Positions 44,001 to 56,775 of a stretch of DNA of 64,000 bases are shown here, one piece after another. Position numbers and translations under genes: made by a program. Below the pieces are notes generated by a model. That model did no database searches. It saw only the letters and a list, made by a program, of their open reading frames with translations, and was not told where the DNA came from. This DNA is from Basidiobolus meristosporus CBS 931.73 (lineage: Eukaryota > Basidiobolomycota > Basidiobolomycetes > Basidiobolales > Basidiobolaceae): the NCBI GenBank assembly GCA_002104905.1, contig MCFE01000289.1, positions 38,849-102,848 on the forward strand. The letters are read 5' to 3'. Position 1 is the first letter of the stretch. Each line of letters begins with the position of its first letter.

Positions 44001-44640
44001 GTGCACTACTTGATAACTTCATAGTGTTAGACTGCAAATGCTTCTTTACACTGTGCATTACTGGAATTTGTTAGGTGCATGAAAGAGGGCTTCTCCTATG
44101 ATAGTGGATTTGTGACAAGTTGGGCACCTTGCAATGGTAGCCGCTTCTAAAGTGAATGCCATGCAACTCTTGACCTATGATGGTTTCATGATGGTCTCTG
44201 GTTCAGGTATTGGCAGCTGCATGACAGCTGCCATGTATACCCCATATATAGTAGTTGCATCCAAGACATATCTTGGCAAGATGTAACAATAACCCTCACA
44301 GCCCATAATACTGTTATTGTTGGAAACATCCCACTTTTCAAGCCACACATTGCATCATTTTCCTGTAAATAGATGACTGAGCTCATATGACTCCATAGTA
44401 CATCCTCAGCATTTCTCCTACAGCTTCTGTCTTAATGCATATCAGGGTTTGGCTGTACTCCTGCACAGTACTGTTATATAGAGAGATAGGCTCACAAAGC
44501 CTTCTTCTTCACAGCTTTCACTTGTTGGGTCACATTCAGCAGGCTGAAGTGAGCCAAAAGATACAACACACTTACTCAACGTAGCCTGTGCAAGGTGATA
44601 TATGTGTGGCTAGGTGTTACTTTAAAAGTATCAAAAAGCC
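44001..44640 (-). pseudogene. Tnp2-type transposase fragment
   Basis: Minus-strand N-terminal portion (about 44640 down to 44010) with VIYLQENDAMCGLKSGMF, the counterpart of the HLLVNDVMLWLEKWHV block of the other copies. Diverged and full of stops. Confidence 0.5.
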
Positions 44641-45355
44641 ACACAACACTGAGAAGCAAACCACCCAAGAACATGTTGCAATTTAAGAAGTAATTTGGAT
44701 ATAAGGAATTTATCAAGAAATAGTGGTAATAGTTGAGTTGTTATTTATTCATAAGGAAGCTAGTATTTGTAACTTGGTAGAATACAACTGTAATACTAAG
44801 TAATGAGAGCTTCTTAATACTAGGAAAATGCTGTGACAGTTTCAGGGTGAGTACATAATATTCGGTAAAAGTGCTAATTTGATCTTGACTATATCAGAAT
44901 GCTCATAGGTTCATAGATCTGGAGACAGTGGCAAAGTTAGTGCTGTTGGTTAGTCCTATAGTCACCATGACTAGTCTAGAATTGTTAAGTAGATTTTTAG
45001 CTGCTGAATGCTACCTAATAGTCCAATATTTCAACAGAACACTATTTCATGCAGACCACTAATTGTTCTACACATTATTCAAAATACAGCACACTTGAAG
45101 CAGTACTTCACAAGTTACATTCAAAAGAGTACAATAATTGTAAGCACTGAGCCATTATTGTTATAGTTACTGTGGTGACTTTGATGGTGTGCAACTTTTG
45201 AACCAGCCAATTATATCACATAGCATTTCATAGGTGCTGCCTCTAAATCTGATCTGCATCACTGCTAAGTTTGGATTTATATCATGTGTAATGCTTGTGT
45301 AATTGCACAAAAACTTTGATCCTTCAAGATAATCTATATATGGCTAACCTTAAGT
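44641..45355. other. AT-rich sequence, unassigned
   Basis: No readable frame and no clear match to the repeat families recognised here. Probably decayed transposon sequence. Confidence 0.4.
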
Positions 45356-45723
45356 TGTTACAAGTCTTGGTATAAGAGTTGTAGAGGAATAGGGAGTTTA
45401 GCTAGTATTAAATTCACTAAAACTTGAACTGATTTTTATTGAGGTTCCAGCAGCTCCTTATATACATTTTGCTAGATCAATTGCTGACTAATTGTATTTC
45501 CTAATGTAGGTTGTGGCTGTTGACTCATTTGATTGCATCATCATCACCCAATAAGATCCTACTTAATATATCTATTTCTGTCTGATAAGGATCTGCTGAC
45601 TCATTTGCTGTCTAATGCTACTGATTTCATAGATAATACTGATATACTGATAACATAAACATATACTAATTAATTTAGCTAAAAACTGATCTAACTTGAA
45701 CATTCAAGTGGCAGATTATAACA
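45356..45723 (-). mobile_element. Solo LTR of the Ty3/gypsy element (second)
   Basis: 368 bp in minus orientation (TGTTACAAG ... GATTATAACA), with about a dozen scattered differences from the LTRs of the near-intact copy. No flanking target duplication is visible. Confidence 0.78.
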
Positions 45724-48142
45724 CAGTAATATATAAAAGATATTAGGAAACATATTCTGAGCAAGGAAAGTGACTTCCAAATTAGGAGATTTACTATCAA
45801 AGTAGATCAACCTAATAGTTTACCAAAGGTCAGAGCTGTGCTGTAGTAATGGGAAACACTACCTATAGTATATATTGTGCCTTAGAATGAAGACATTGGT
45901 GAAGGTTACAAACATAGAAGGTGATTAAATGTCTGGGATCACAAAGTGAGAGAACTGGCAGAGGACTAATCAAAAGCCACTTATGTATCATTGTGACGAA
46001 AAATCTTAACCAAGTCTTTAGCGAAATCTGGGGTGCAATTATTTTTTGACAGTCTTTGCATGGTGTCCTGATGGGATTAATACCTCTTAATCACAGGACT
46101 TTAATTTTGTGACAGCCTTCTAACATGATTATCATAATTACTCCTCCAAGGGTAACCCAGCTAAGATTTGTCTCCATTTGGGTAGCAGCAGGTATAGTGT
46201 TTTCTGTTTGGTATCTCTCATGTACATTTGGTACCAACTTGGACTGGCTTAGGTGATAGTCTGGGTACTTCTCTCCTTGGAGAGCTCTATGCCATAGTAG
46301 TAACTGAGCTGTACTATATCAAGCAAGTATTATGAGGGAAGGTTAGAAAGAACTTGAAAAGAACTTGAAAAGAGTGTTGTAGTACAAGAGATTGTTAAAT
46401 AGCAACATTTGAAGTCAGTGTTGCTGTCTGAGAATTAGCTTCTTGTGGATAGCTTGCTGTGGTGGAAGCAGTGCTAAAGCCCCTTTCTCTATTATATTCA
46501 GTGAGATGAAGTGCACTTTTACTTGCAAGGTCAGCATTGATACTGGCCAGCAGAAAAAAGCAAGTGAAATATTGGTTGGAGTAATATGACTTCTATAGCC
46601 ACTAGTATATATACTGGCTGGGGTTGCCAATAGCAGTGCTGGCCATTGTGGCAAAAGCTCTGCTTTTTTCTCTGGGGTGTGTCAAGACAGCATGCCAACT
46701 TGAAGTATGCACCCCTGGGAATGGGGCAAATGCATTTCCCCAACACTGAGAATGTTGATATTATGGCCTTAAACAGCCTGTCTAAAAACATGGACCATGG
46801 AGCCTAACAAATATACAAGTATTTGGATGGTAAACACATATAGGCAATGAAAGAGAATGTAGGTGGAATAGTAGTTACAGGGGTATCATGGACCAATCTT
46901 GAATTATGATGGATATGAGTAAGTGTTTATCTGTTGGGATCTAAGCCATGGCCAACTATCCCTTAACATGGTGAAGCCAGAGGAGACTCTGGTAGAGATT
47001 TGTAGCACTTCTGACATGCAGGTTGATTGTTGAATTTATGTATGGGGATAAAAGACAAATCAAACCATCTGGCAGCTGGTTTCTGCAAAGCTTCCCATTG
47101 AATAGCAGAAACAAATTTAGCAACCATATGAGGTAAATCATATTAGTAGAGAACCCAGGGATATAATATTTAATTTATTCACAAACTTTGAATATATATG
47201 CAATGCATGTAACTTAAGTGGATGTGGACTATTTAATGAGAGTTTCTAGTGGCCATTTCTGACAAGAGGTACTGGCAATGCTGGATGAGCTAAGCATGAG
47301 GTTCAGGTGCCAGAACACATGCTCATTTTAGACCATAAAAGGTGTTTGTTCATTGAGACTGCATGACAGTGACCATGGAAGTTTGAATTTGCTATGCAGT
47401 GGGCATTGGCTTAGATGCCAAATGAGGTAGCTCTGAAAATAGATAGGGCTCAAGTATTTTATCTATGCTTCACCATCAAGGTAAAGCCCAGCCTTGACAT
47501 GTAGTCAGGCATGGAGATTGTGAAAAAGCTTTGGGAGTGATCCCAAATCTAATGGCCTCTTGTGCAGATCTTGATGCTTGTGGCAAGTTTTTCATTGGGC
47601 AACTGAAATATTGAAGTAGATAAAGATTCTGTGTGAGCAGCAGTTGGATATGGGTTAGCAGATCTCTGAGAGATAGGGAAGCACTATTTTAGAGTGTGCA
47701 GCTCAATACACTACTTACTGTAAGTGAACCAGGTTAATAAATTTGAACAAGTAAGTGGACTATGTATTATGGCAATGTAAATGAACTCCAAGATGCCTGC
47801 TCATGCCCTGGAAAGAGTTTTCTTTTTGCTTAACAGCTTATGGCCCTGATATTGAATGTTTATTGCTGGGGTTTGACAGTTGGTGTAGCATTACAACTCT
47901 GTAGTTACTTGTGTGTGCGTGTTGGCCATTGACAACTGAAGGGAAAGAATCACTTTCATGCCTGGTGGGCATAATTGCATTAAGTCTCCAAGGCAAACAA
48001 CCTCCAGTTGATAGAACAATGTGGATAAGGGAAGCAAGCAAATTGATCTTTAACATTGGGAAAGAACAATCTTAGGTTTCACACAAAATGCAATCAGATG
48101 ACTATGACAATCCAACAGATCAATAGCTCTTAGGCAAGGTTA
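45724..48142. other. Decayed repeat sequence, mostly unassigned
   Basis: 2.4 kb, AT-rich and without coding capacity. About 45970-46140 matches, in reverse, the subterminal block of the CACTA-like element (the CCCCAGATTTC/TCATCACAACAATG region), so at least one element end lies here. The rest, 46150-48142, was not assigned. Confidence 0.4.
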
Positions 48143-48420
48143 TTGCTATCTGTAATCACTGAGGACTATTATACAACAATGAAAAATCAAAATTACAACT
48201 TAGTAAATATATTAATCAACCAAATGGCAGTTGAATACAGATGGGTATTGCAGAAAAAATATATGGCTAATGATACAACTGAACAATACAGGGCAGCACT
48301 TGTGGCTAAAGGATACTCTCAAACAGAAGGACTGGACCACACTGTAACCTTCACATCAGCATCCAAGTTTAATTCTATGAGACTAATATTTGTTGTAAAA
48401 TTTGTAATTCTACCTATATA
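48143..48420 (+). pseudogene. Ty1/copia reverse transcriptase fragment
   Basis: Short readable fragment, with YRWVLQKKY, ALVAKGYSQTEGLDHT and SKFNSMRLI blocks of copia RT, ending at about 48420 just before the LTR-like sequence at 48490. Confidence 0.6.
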
Positions 48421-48489
48421 ATCACCTAGCTGAGTCACTAAGAGCAATTCTTACAAATCTCAGAGAATACTGAACAAATGCCTTCTTGG

Positions 48490-48760
48490 GACTTGATCAA
48501 AATATCTCACCAAAACATCAGATATCAAGAATATCAAAATTTTCAAAGTTGTCTAATAGCCCCAAGCTTTGCACACATACTCTTGTAACCTTCATTAACC
48601 TTTTCTGCATGTTTGTTATGCCAAGATCATATAAAAGCTTAATTATTGCATGTTCATTCAATAAATCATTAAGTGAAGGCCATGTAATCTAATTGTTCTC
48701 CCAGTCACTTACAATGGCTTCAAGAATCTGACAAGAGCTCATGAGCCCCAAGCTGTCACT
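48490..48760 (+). repeat. Ty1/copia LTR-like repeat, copy 1
   Basis: Repeated at 55940-56230. Shared features are a CCCCAAGCTTTGCACACAT block, an ATATAAAAG TATA-like site, and TCATTAAGTGA followed by CTGTCACTCTCT just before the gag start. Exact ends could not be set. Confidence 0.5.
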
Positions 48761-50193
48761 CTCTACAATGTGTAATACTGCTATAACTAAAACTCATCCC
48801 ACCATTGAAAAGCTGGATGGATCTAACCACCAGGTGTGGATGGTCAAGGTGAAGATGCTACTACAAGAAAGAGGCCTTTGGGATATTGTCATGGGAGAAG
48901 AATGCCCTCCTAAGATTATGGAGAGGAAGCCTCAAAGTGCTGGAAGAAGGTACAAAGTTCTTTTGACTGGATTTGCCTTAATATATAGTACAGCACTAGA
49001 GCTCAAAACTGATGATTCAACCTTAGATCTCAAATAAGGAAGGCTCCAGGATGAAGAATAAAGAAAATCAAGTGCCATTAAGAAGGAAGAAGAAAATGTA
49101 TTAATAAGCAATGATAACCCACAAAGAATGTACCCAAAACCCTTTAGTGGCAACAGCAACCTGTTCTGTACCTACTGCAAAGGAAAGGACATGCATCCAA
49201 TCAGTGCAACAAAAGTAAGATAATTAGTCAACCAAGTCTGAATATGGAAATGCAGCCACAAGTGAAGATTCACCATTCATATCTACACTGATTATGACCT
49301 CAAACAAGGACTTCCAGACATGGTATACTGACTCTGGAGCATTGCAACACTTTACACACCAAAAATAACTTTTGCCCATTATCAAGAAATTCCATTTAAG
49401 AAGGTTTTCATGGATAACAATAGAACACTTGATGCAGTTGGAAAAGGAACTCTCCAAGTGCGCCTTAGAAGCAGTGAGAGAAGTCACACATTTTCCTGCA
49501 GAGAAGTACTCTATTTACCCACTATAGTCAAGAACCTACTTGCTGTCAGCAATGCCAGAGCAGAAGGACTAGCTCACCCAGATCTGTGTGGACCTACTCA
49601 AAATATATCTTCAGGTAGGATAAAGGATTTCATCACTTTTATTGATGAATATGCAGCTTATATGTGGGTTTACTTCATGGAATGGGAGGAATAATCACCA
49701 AGCAAGCTCAGGGAGCTTAGAGCCATGGTGCAGAGAGAAACTGTTGAAACAATCAAAAAAATACTCTCTGGCAATTATGGTGAATATACATCAGAACTCT
49801 CCATCCACACCTGCAAAATGGATGGGATCAAGCAAAAGACTACAATAGCATACTCCCAACAACATAATGGAGTGGCAGAATGTGTAAACTAATGTACAAT
49901 TGATATAGCAAGATCTATGCTCCCTGATCTATATTTATCCTATTATTATTGGGCAGAATCAGTTGCCACAGCTGTATGCCTTTGAAATTGGAGCTATAGC
50001 AGGATACCTTGTAGTTCTACTCCGTATGAAGAATGGCATGTATATAGGCCAAGTGCTAAACATCTAAGAATATCTGGGTGTAGAGCAAATGCCAAGAAAC
50101 TGCCTGGGAATCAGTTAAAATTGAGCTAAAAGGTGTAAAATGCACACTTTTGGATTACTGCAATGAGAGTAAAGCATACAGACACTACAGTAC
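48761..50193 (+). pseudogene. Ty1/copia gag-pol, 5' part (interrupted by Ty3 element)
   Basis: Gag-like start (KLDGSNHQVWMVKVKMLL, LWDIVMGEE), a CCHC knuckle remnant (CTYCKGKGH near 49170), protease with YTDSGALQHF (about 49328), GAG-pre-integrase LYLPTIVKNLLAVSNA, integrase core pieces (HNGVAECV near 49865), and the KAYRHYS stretch reaching the insertion point. Many stops and frameshifts. It continues at 55132. Confidence 0.68.
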
Positions 50194-50561
50194 TGTTATG
50201 ATCTGCTGCTTGAATGTTTAAGTTAGATCAGTTTTTAGTCAAATCAATTAGTATATGTTTAGGTTATCAGTATATCAGTATTATCTATGAAATCAGTAGC
50301 ATTAGTCAGCAAATGAATCAGCAGATCCTTATCAGACAGAAATAGATATATTAAGTAGGATCTTATTGGGTGATGATGATGCAATCAAATGAGTCATCAG
50401 CCACAACCTACATTAGGAAATACAATTAGTCAGCAATTGATCTGGCAAAATGTATATAAGGAGCAGCTGGAACCTCAATAAAAATCAGTTCAAGTTTTAG
50501 TGAATACAATACTAGCTAAACTCCCTATTCCTCTACAACTCTTATACCAAGACTTGTAACA
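50194..50561 (+). repeat. 5' LTR of Ty3/gypsy element
   Basis: 368 bp with TG...CA ends; a TGTATATAAGGAGC TATA-type promoter and a CAATAAAAATC poly(A)-like signal near the 3' half. Confidence 0.93.
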
Positions 50562-50562
50562 T

Positions 50563-50573
50563 TGGTAGCAGCG
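50563..50573 (+). other. Primer-binding site
   Basis: TGGTAGCAGCG starts one base after the 5' LTR. It resembles the complement of an initiator methionine tRNA 3' end (TGGTAGCAG). Confidence 0.65.
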
Positions 50574-50620
50574 ATAACCAGAAACCTCCCTCCTGAAGAA
50601 AAGAAGAAACCACCCTCAAG

Positions 50621-53600
50621 ATGTCGGACAATCAAGAATGGAAGAATGCCATGCAGCAAATCCTGGCCCAACAGCAACAGCTACTCCAGATCCTCAGCCA
50701 ACAGCAACAAGGAATGACTACCATGGCTCAGAGCCAACAAAGCCCTGTCAAGAGCAACTTTAGTGTGAAGGTCAACCGGTACCATGGCAGAGTCAATGAA
50801 AACCTGGGAACTTGGCTCTTTCAGATTGAAGAAGCTTTTAAAGCTAAAGGAATTGCTCCAGAGAGCAAGTTGCATATGCAGCTTCTTACCTGGCAGATGC
50901 AGCTTTACAGTGGTACCACAACAAGATCAGGTCAGCTACTATGATGGGATGCTCTACAATCTCTACCTGGGATGAGTTTGTGTCGGAAATTCAGGATGCT
51001 TTTGAACCTCCACACCAGCAGACACTACTAAGAAGGAAGTTAAAGACACTCAGACAGAAAGGAATGGTGCAAGAATACATCTATGAGTACAGATGTCTAC
51101 TTGGACAAATTGAAAGAATGGACCCCTTGGATCAAGTTGAATACTTTATTGATGGGTTGAAAGAAAGAACTCGCAAGGAAGTCAATTACCGAAGACCTCA
51201 GACTATTGAAGAAGCCATCAAGATTGCCATTGACTATGACTCAGCTATGTTTGGAGTTGGGAAGCCTACAGTGACTAAACAGAAAGGCTATAATCATTAT
51301 GAAAGAAGACAATCAGAAGCAGTACCAATGGAAATAGACGCTATGCAGAAGAATCCCTCCTCAGAAGAATGCAAGAAGAGAGGACTTTGCTTCAATTGCC
51401 ACCAGCAGGGACATATTGCAAGGTACTGCCCTCAGAGAAGAAATGGACACCAGCCAACAAGAACCTTCTACCATATTGAGTCCCATGAACACAGTAATGT
51501 GGAAGATGAGCTTGAAGAAGACTTGGAACTCACCTTCCATATGACAGAAGAGTACTTGTCCCAAATGACTTCAAACTCAGGGAAGTTATTGTACTTGAAT
51601 GGAGTAATCAATGGAGTACCTGCCAAGATCATGATTGACTCAGGAGCATCGCATGAATACATGTCAGAGCAATTTGCTTTGAAAACTGGAATCAACTCAG
51701 AACCTACCAAATCAACTTCAGTTTCCACAGCTGATGGGAACTCCCACATAATCAACCGTATTACCCAGCCAGTAAGAATGAAGATCAATGACTATGAAGA
51801 AGACCTACAGGCTTATATATTTGGGAACTGCAAGTTTGACCTTGTACTTGGAAAAACCTGGCTATTTTGTCGTAATCCATCAATCAACTGGAGAACCCAT
51901 GCTACTCAGATTCAAAAAGACAACAAGACCTATGAGCTATTACCTGCCATGCTGGATTTCAACTTGGTCAATTCCAGTGTGTGTGAGACAAGTGAACTTA
52001 GCAAGACCCAGTTCTGTAGAGCACTTAGAAAAGGTACCGAGATGTTCCTCATGGTGGTATTACAGGAGGATTCCTCTACCCCAGCACCCCAGCAGGTCCA
52101 GACTCTCTTGAAGAAATATTCAGACGTGTTTCCAGATGAGCTTGTAAGCCTACCACCAGTCAGAGACGTGGATCATGCCATTGACACAGGAGATAGCCCT
52201 CCAGTGAGCAAGACACCTTACAGAATGAGTCCATTGGAATTGGAGGAAATGAAGAGACAAATTGATCAGCTATTGGAGCAAGGATACATCAGGCCCAGCA
52301 AGTCACCCTGGGGAGCACCAGTGCTTTTTGTGAAAAAGAAGGATGGAACACTTAGGATGTGCATTGACTACAGAGCCCTGAACTCAGTTACCGTCAAGAA
52401 TAAGTACCCCATACCTCGGATTGATGAGCTTTTAGACCAACTTAATGGAGCCACTATTTTCAGCAAGATTGACCTCATGTCAGGATACAACCAGATTAGG
52501 GTGAAACCAGAAGATATCCCTAAGACAGCATTCAGGACCAGACATGGACATTACGAGTACTTAGTCATGAGTTTTGGCCTCACTAATGCCCCTGCAACAT
52601 TCATGACGCTGATGCAGACTGTCTTTCAGGAGTACTTAGACAAGTTTGTGATAATCTACCTGGATGACATATTGATATACAGCAAGACAGAAAAGGATCA
52701 CATGGTACACATTGAAAAGGTGTTGAAGAAGCTAAGAGAGAACAAGCTATACGGCAAACTAGCCAAGTGTGAATTCTTCAAGGAACACGTAGAATATCTG
52801 GGACACATAGTGACTAGCACAGGAGTAACCTTAGACCCCAAGAGGGTGGAAGTAATCAAGAATTTGAAGCAGCCCCATAGCATATCAGAACTCAGATCCT
52901 TCCTTGGAATGGTTTCCTATTATCAGAGATTTGTCAAGTCATTTGCAAGTATTGCAGCCCCTTTAACTGATATCCTCAAGAAAGACAATACCTACAAGTG
53001 GGACATAGCTTGTGAGACTGCCTTCCAGACGCTAAAGAATGAACTTGCTAAGTTGCCAAGCTTAAGAATACCAGACTTCAGAAAAGAGTTCACTCTATGC
53101 ACAGATGCTTCAGATTACGCAATTGGTGGAGTGCTGAGCCAAGAACACAAGGGAAAGGACTACCCTGTTGCCTTTGAATCCAAGAAACTGAACTCAGCAG
53201 AACAAAACTATCTAGTCCATGAGAAGGAGATGCTTGCTATAATACACTGTTTGAAGACATGGAGATGCTATATTGAAGGAGTCAAATGCACTGTGAAGAC
53301 TGATCATGCCTCCCTCAAGTATATATTTACTCAGAAGGTACTCTCTAGAAGAATGACAAGATGGAGTGAATACATTCAGCAATTTGACCTGGAGATTGTC
53401 TACTGCCCTGGAAAAAACAACACGGTTGCGGATGCCTTATCAAGATTAGATCAAGTTGCACAACTCAACTTGGTGCATGAATCAGATTGGCCTAGCCTAT
53501 TACCAAAGTACTTGGAGGACCAAGCCATTCCTAATGAGGTGGATGAAGATATCAAGAAGATAATCCGGGATGAAGCCAGCAAATTTGTTGTACAGGATGA

Positions 53601-54753
53601 AACACTCTACCGAATTGTTGATGGAAGCCCTATTGCCTATTGTCCTTATGTTGCTTGCCTGGATTTAATACATAAGCTACACAATGGATATGGACATCTT
53701 GGGATTGAAGGAACCTATAGCCTTGTGAAAGCCAGAGCATGGTGGCCCAGAATGAAACAAGATATTGAGAAGCTAGTAAAAACATGCCCAAACTGCCAAA
53801 TCAATCAGGGCCAGCCACAAAGAATTGCCAAACTCTTCCCTTTGGAGCCTGTCAGACCATTTGAGAGATGGGGAATTGACTTTATTGGAAGACTGCCAAC
53901 TACCAGGAAATGTAACCGTTGGATCCTAGTAGCTATTGACCATGCCACTAAATGGCCAGTTGCTAAAGCCGTACCAATAGCCAGTGAACAAGAAGTTGCA
54001 AGTTTCATTTACCATGAGATCCTGATGAAGTTTGGATGCCCTGTGGAGATCTTATCGGATAGAGGTGCAAACTTTATGGCAAAGACATTAGAGGCTTACC
54101 TGGAAATGCAGCAGATCAGACACTTGAAAACCTTGGCATATCACCCCAGAACTAATGGAGTCACTGAGCGGTTTAATGGATTATTTGGAAAAATGCTGAC
54201 TAAGTATGCAAATGGAGTTGTCAGGAGATGGGATGAGTATATAGACCAAGCACTCTTTGCATGCAGAGTCAGAGTACACAACACCACCCAGCAATCACCA
54301 TTTTACTTAGTTTATGGATGCAAACCTAGGATTCCAGGAGATCTCACACAACCCAAGCTTACAGATGCCTTAGAAGATGAACTTAGTCAGCCAAGTAGAC
54401 ACCAGCAACTGGAACAAAGACGTCAAGAGGCACAGACCAAAGTATCTCAAAGTGCAGAAAAGATGAAGCAGAGATTTGATAAGACTATAGCACCAGAAGC
54501 ATTGACAGTTGGGAACTTTGTATTGCTAAGAAACAACACTTGGAAGAAGTTTGAGCCACAATGGACAGGACCATTCAAGATCATCAGAGAATGTCCATTT
54601 GCAACTTACCAACTGGTGGACAAGCAAGGTAATATCCGGGAAGACTTAGTGCATAGGGACAGACTCAAGCTTGCAAGACTTGCTGATAATACTGAACCAT
54701 CAAGATATTGGTATCACAAGAAAAGAGATTCAGGAGAACCCTCTCAACTTTAG
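50621..54753 (+). pseudogene. Ty3/gypsy Gag-Pol polyprotein with one frameshift in gag
   Basis: ATG 50621 opens gag (MSDNQEW, Gln-rich coiled leader). Between about 50872 and 50882 the frame shifts by one base loss, after which a single frame runs to the stop at 54751-54753 (1270 codons from 50941). In that frame, residues 150-163 hold a CCHC knuckle ([14 protein letters not shown]); the aspartic protease has DSG at 233-235; RT has YLDD at about 573-576; then RNase H ([10 protein letters not shown]), the integrase HHCC zinc region near 910, and the DDE core (about 979, 1040, 1076). No chromodomain follows. Gag and Pol share one frame, so the shift is more likely a disabling deletion than programmed recoding. 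Confidence 0.88.
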
Positions 54754-54754
54754 T

Positions 54755-54763
54755 AGGGGAGAA
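54755..54763 (+). other. Polypurine tract
   Basis: AGGGGAGAA immediately before the 3' LTR, the plus-strand primer site. Confidence 0.75.
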
Positions 54764-55131
54764 TGTTATGATCTGCCGCTTGAATGTTTAAGTTAGATCA
54801 GTTTTTAGTCAAATCAATTAGTATATGTTTAGGTTATCAGTATATCAGTATTATCTATGAAATCAGTAGCATTAGTCAGCAAATGAATCAGCAGATCCTT
54901 ATCAGACAGAAATAGATATATTAAGTAGGATCTTATTGGGTGATGATGATGCAATCAAATGAGTCATCAGCCACAACCTACATTAGGAAATACAATTAGT
55001 CAGCAATTGATCTGGCAAAATGTATATAAGGAGCTGCTGGAACCTCAATAAAAATCAGTTCAAGTTTTAGTGAATACAATACTAGCTAAACTCCCTATTC
55101 CTCTACAACTCTTATACCAAGACTTGTAACA
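54764..55131 (+). repeat. 3' LTR of Ty3/gypsy element
   Basis: 368 bp, differing from the 5' LTR at two positions (near LTR positions 14 and 282). Confidence 0.93.
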
Positions 55132-55870
55132 GTACCAAAGCAAAGAAGCTGATCAAGTCTAAGGATGTGTTTTTTGATTAAAATGATTTTTTTTGCAAAA
55201 AACTGACATCAGATGATGACAAAAATCTGATTGCAGGTCCACCAATAGTTAGGATTATATCAGGGAATTACATTGAGTGCTTCTTCATTCCAGAGGACTA
55301 TGCAGTCATGGCTCAGCATAAGTCAATGACATGGAATACTTTGGAAGTGATCACTACAGTTTCACAAGCCAGAATATTCAACTGGACCAGAAATAGCCAA
55401 AATTACTAAGAAGGTACAAACTTAGCCTATGCCTATTCAGTCCATATTGATGAGCCCCAGACTGTAATAGAGGCCCTAAATAGCCCTCAGATAGAGTCCT
55501 GGGGATCTGCAATGACTTAGGGGTATCAGGCCTTAATGGCAAATCAAACTTGGGACTTAGTCAAATTACCAATCAACCAAAATCAATGAGATGTAGATGG
55601 GTCTTCAAGACAAAATACAAGGCCATTATTACAATCAAAAGCTACAATGCAAGACCTGTTGTCAAAGCATACACTCAAACATAAAAGACTTGACTATGCT
55701 CAGATCTTTGCACCAGTAGCCAAGTTTAATTTCATCAGATTAATATTGGCTATTGCAGCCAAATATAAATATTGTATACATCACATAGATACTCTGGTGC
55801 AGATTGGGGACAACATTTGGAAGACAGCAGTTCCAACACAGGGTGCACCTTTCTTTTGCTGTAATAGTTT
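55132..55870 (+). pseudogene. Ty1/copia pol, 3' part after the Ty3 insertion
   Basis: Continues the frame interrupted at 50193: the joined text reads KAYRHYSTKAKKLIKSKDVFFD, the usual integrase-RT linker of copia. RT blocks follow: ALNSPQIESWGSAM, CRWVFKTKY, DYAQIFAPVAKFNFIRL and HHIDTL. RT is cut at about 55870, the same region as at 48420, before an LTR-like repeat. Confidence 0.65.
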
Positions 55871-55939
55871 GTAGTTTCACCTAAATATTCACCTCACTTA
55901 GTCATAGATTTCATTACCTGCAAATTGTACAGTATACTC

Positions 55940-56230
55940 CCCAAATTCATTGTTGGGATTTACCTAGACTATTTCTACCAAAATGTCTGGTACCCAGTAT
56001 ATGAAAGTTCTCAAAGTTGTTCAAACAGCCCCAAACTTTGCACACATGCTTGTGGGACCTTCCTAAACCTATCATACATGTTTGCTATGCCAAGAATATA
56101 TAAAAGTATAAATACTACTTTTTGAATCATTAAATCATTAAGTGATGACTACATGATTAGCTTGTTCTCCAAGTCACTTCCAATATCTCTGAGACTCTTA
56201 CAACTGGTTATGAGCCTGTGCTGTCACTCT
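55940..56230 (+). repeat. Ty1/copia LTR-like repeat, copy 2
   Basis: Counterpart of 48490-48760, with the ATATAAAAG site at 56097-56105. It lies between the RT end of one copia unit and the gag start of the next, so it may be shared by both. Confidence 0.5.
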
Positions 56231-56235
56231 CTGCA

Positions 56236-56775
56236 ATGTCCACTACTGCTATTGCTGGAATTTTTCTCTCTGCTGAAAAGTAGGATGGACCTAATTACCA
56301 ACTGTGGAAAGTGAAGATGAAGATGCTGCTACAAGGAAGAGGCCTTTGGGATATTGCCATGGGAGAAGAATGCCCTTATAAAGATGTGGGAGAGGAATTC
56401 TTAAAGTACCAGAAGAAAGGATAAAGTGCCTTTAACTGCATTTGCCTTATTGTCAAAGACAAATTGCTAATATAATGCTCAAGAGTAAAAACAGCAAAGA
56501 ATTCCTGGAAGGCATTAGCAGACACCTATCAGCTATTGTTGGCTGCTTAGAAAATGTATCACAGTCAAAAACTCCTTACTACATAGGTGTTGCCAGGAGA
56601 AGAAATGAAAAATCTAATTAACAAAATTGGCCTGCTGGTGGATGAGATGGAATCTCTTGGTGTACCATCTACTGATGAGGATGTGATAGTTACCATCCTG
56701 AATAGTCTGAAAGACATGTTTCAGGGCCTTTAACAGCTCTAGAGTCCAGAACTGAAGATTTGACCTTAAATTATA
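56236..56775 (+). pseudogene. Ty1/copia gag, second unit (interrupted by copy C)
   Basis: Gag (UBN2-like) with QLWKVKMKMLLQGRGLWDIA, ADTYQLL and GLLVDEMESLGVPSTDEDV stretches; stops present. It continues at 63055: both sides align to the uninterrupted gag at about 48990-49110. Confidence 0.65.

Larger units (their letters stand above)
50194..55131 (+). mobile_element. Near-intact Ty3/gypsy LTR retrotransposon
   Basis: 4938 bp with 368-bp LTRs (50194-50561 and 54764-55131), TGTTATG...GTAACA, differing at two positions. Flanked by GTAC on both sides (AGTAC if the last A is counted as host). The interrupted copia frame rejoins exactly across it. A primer-binding site and a polypurine tract are present. 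It is the youngest element in the window by LTR identity. Confidence 0.93.

Noticed and set aside
44641-48142. Short open frames (60-90 codons) in the AT-rich stretch.
   Set aside because: No conserved motif, and lengths are expected by chance in decayed repeats.
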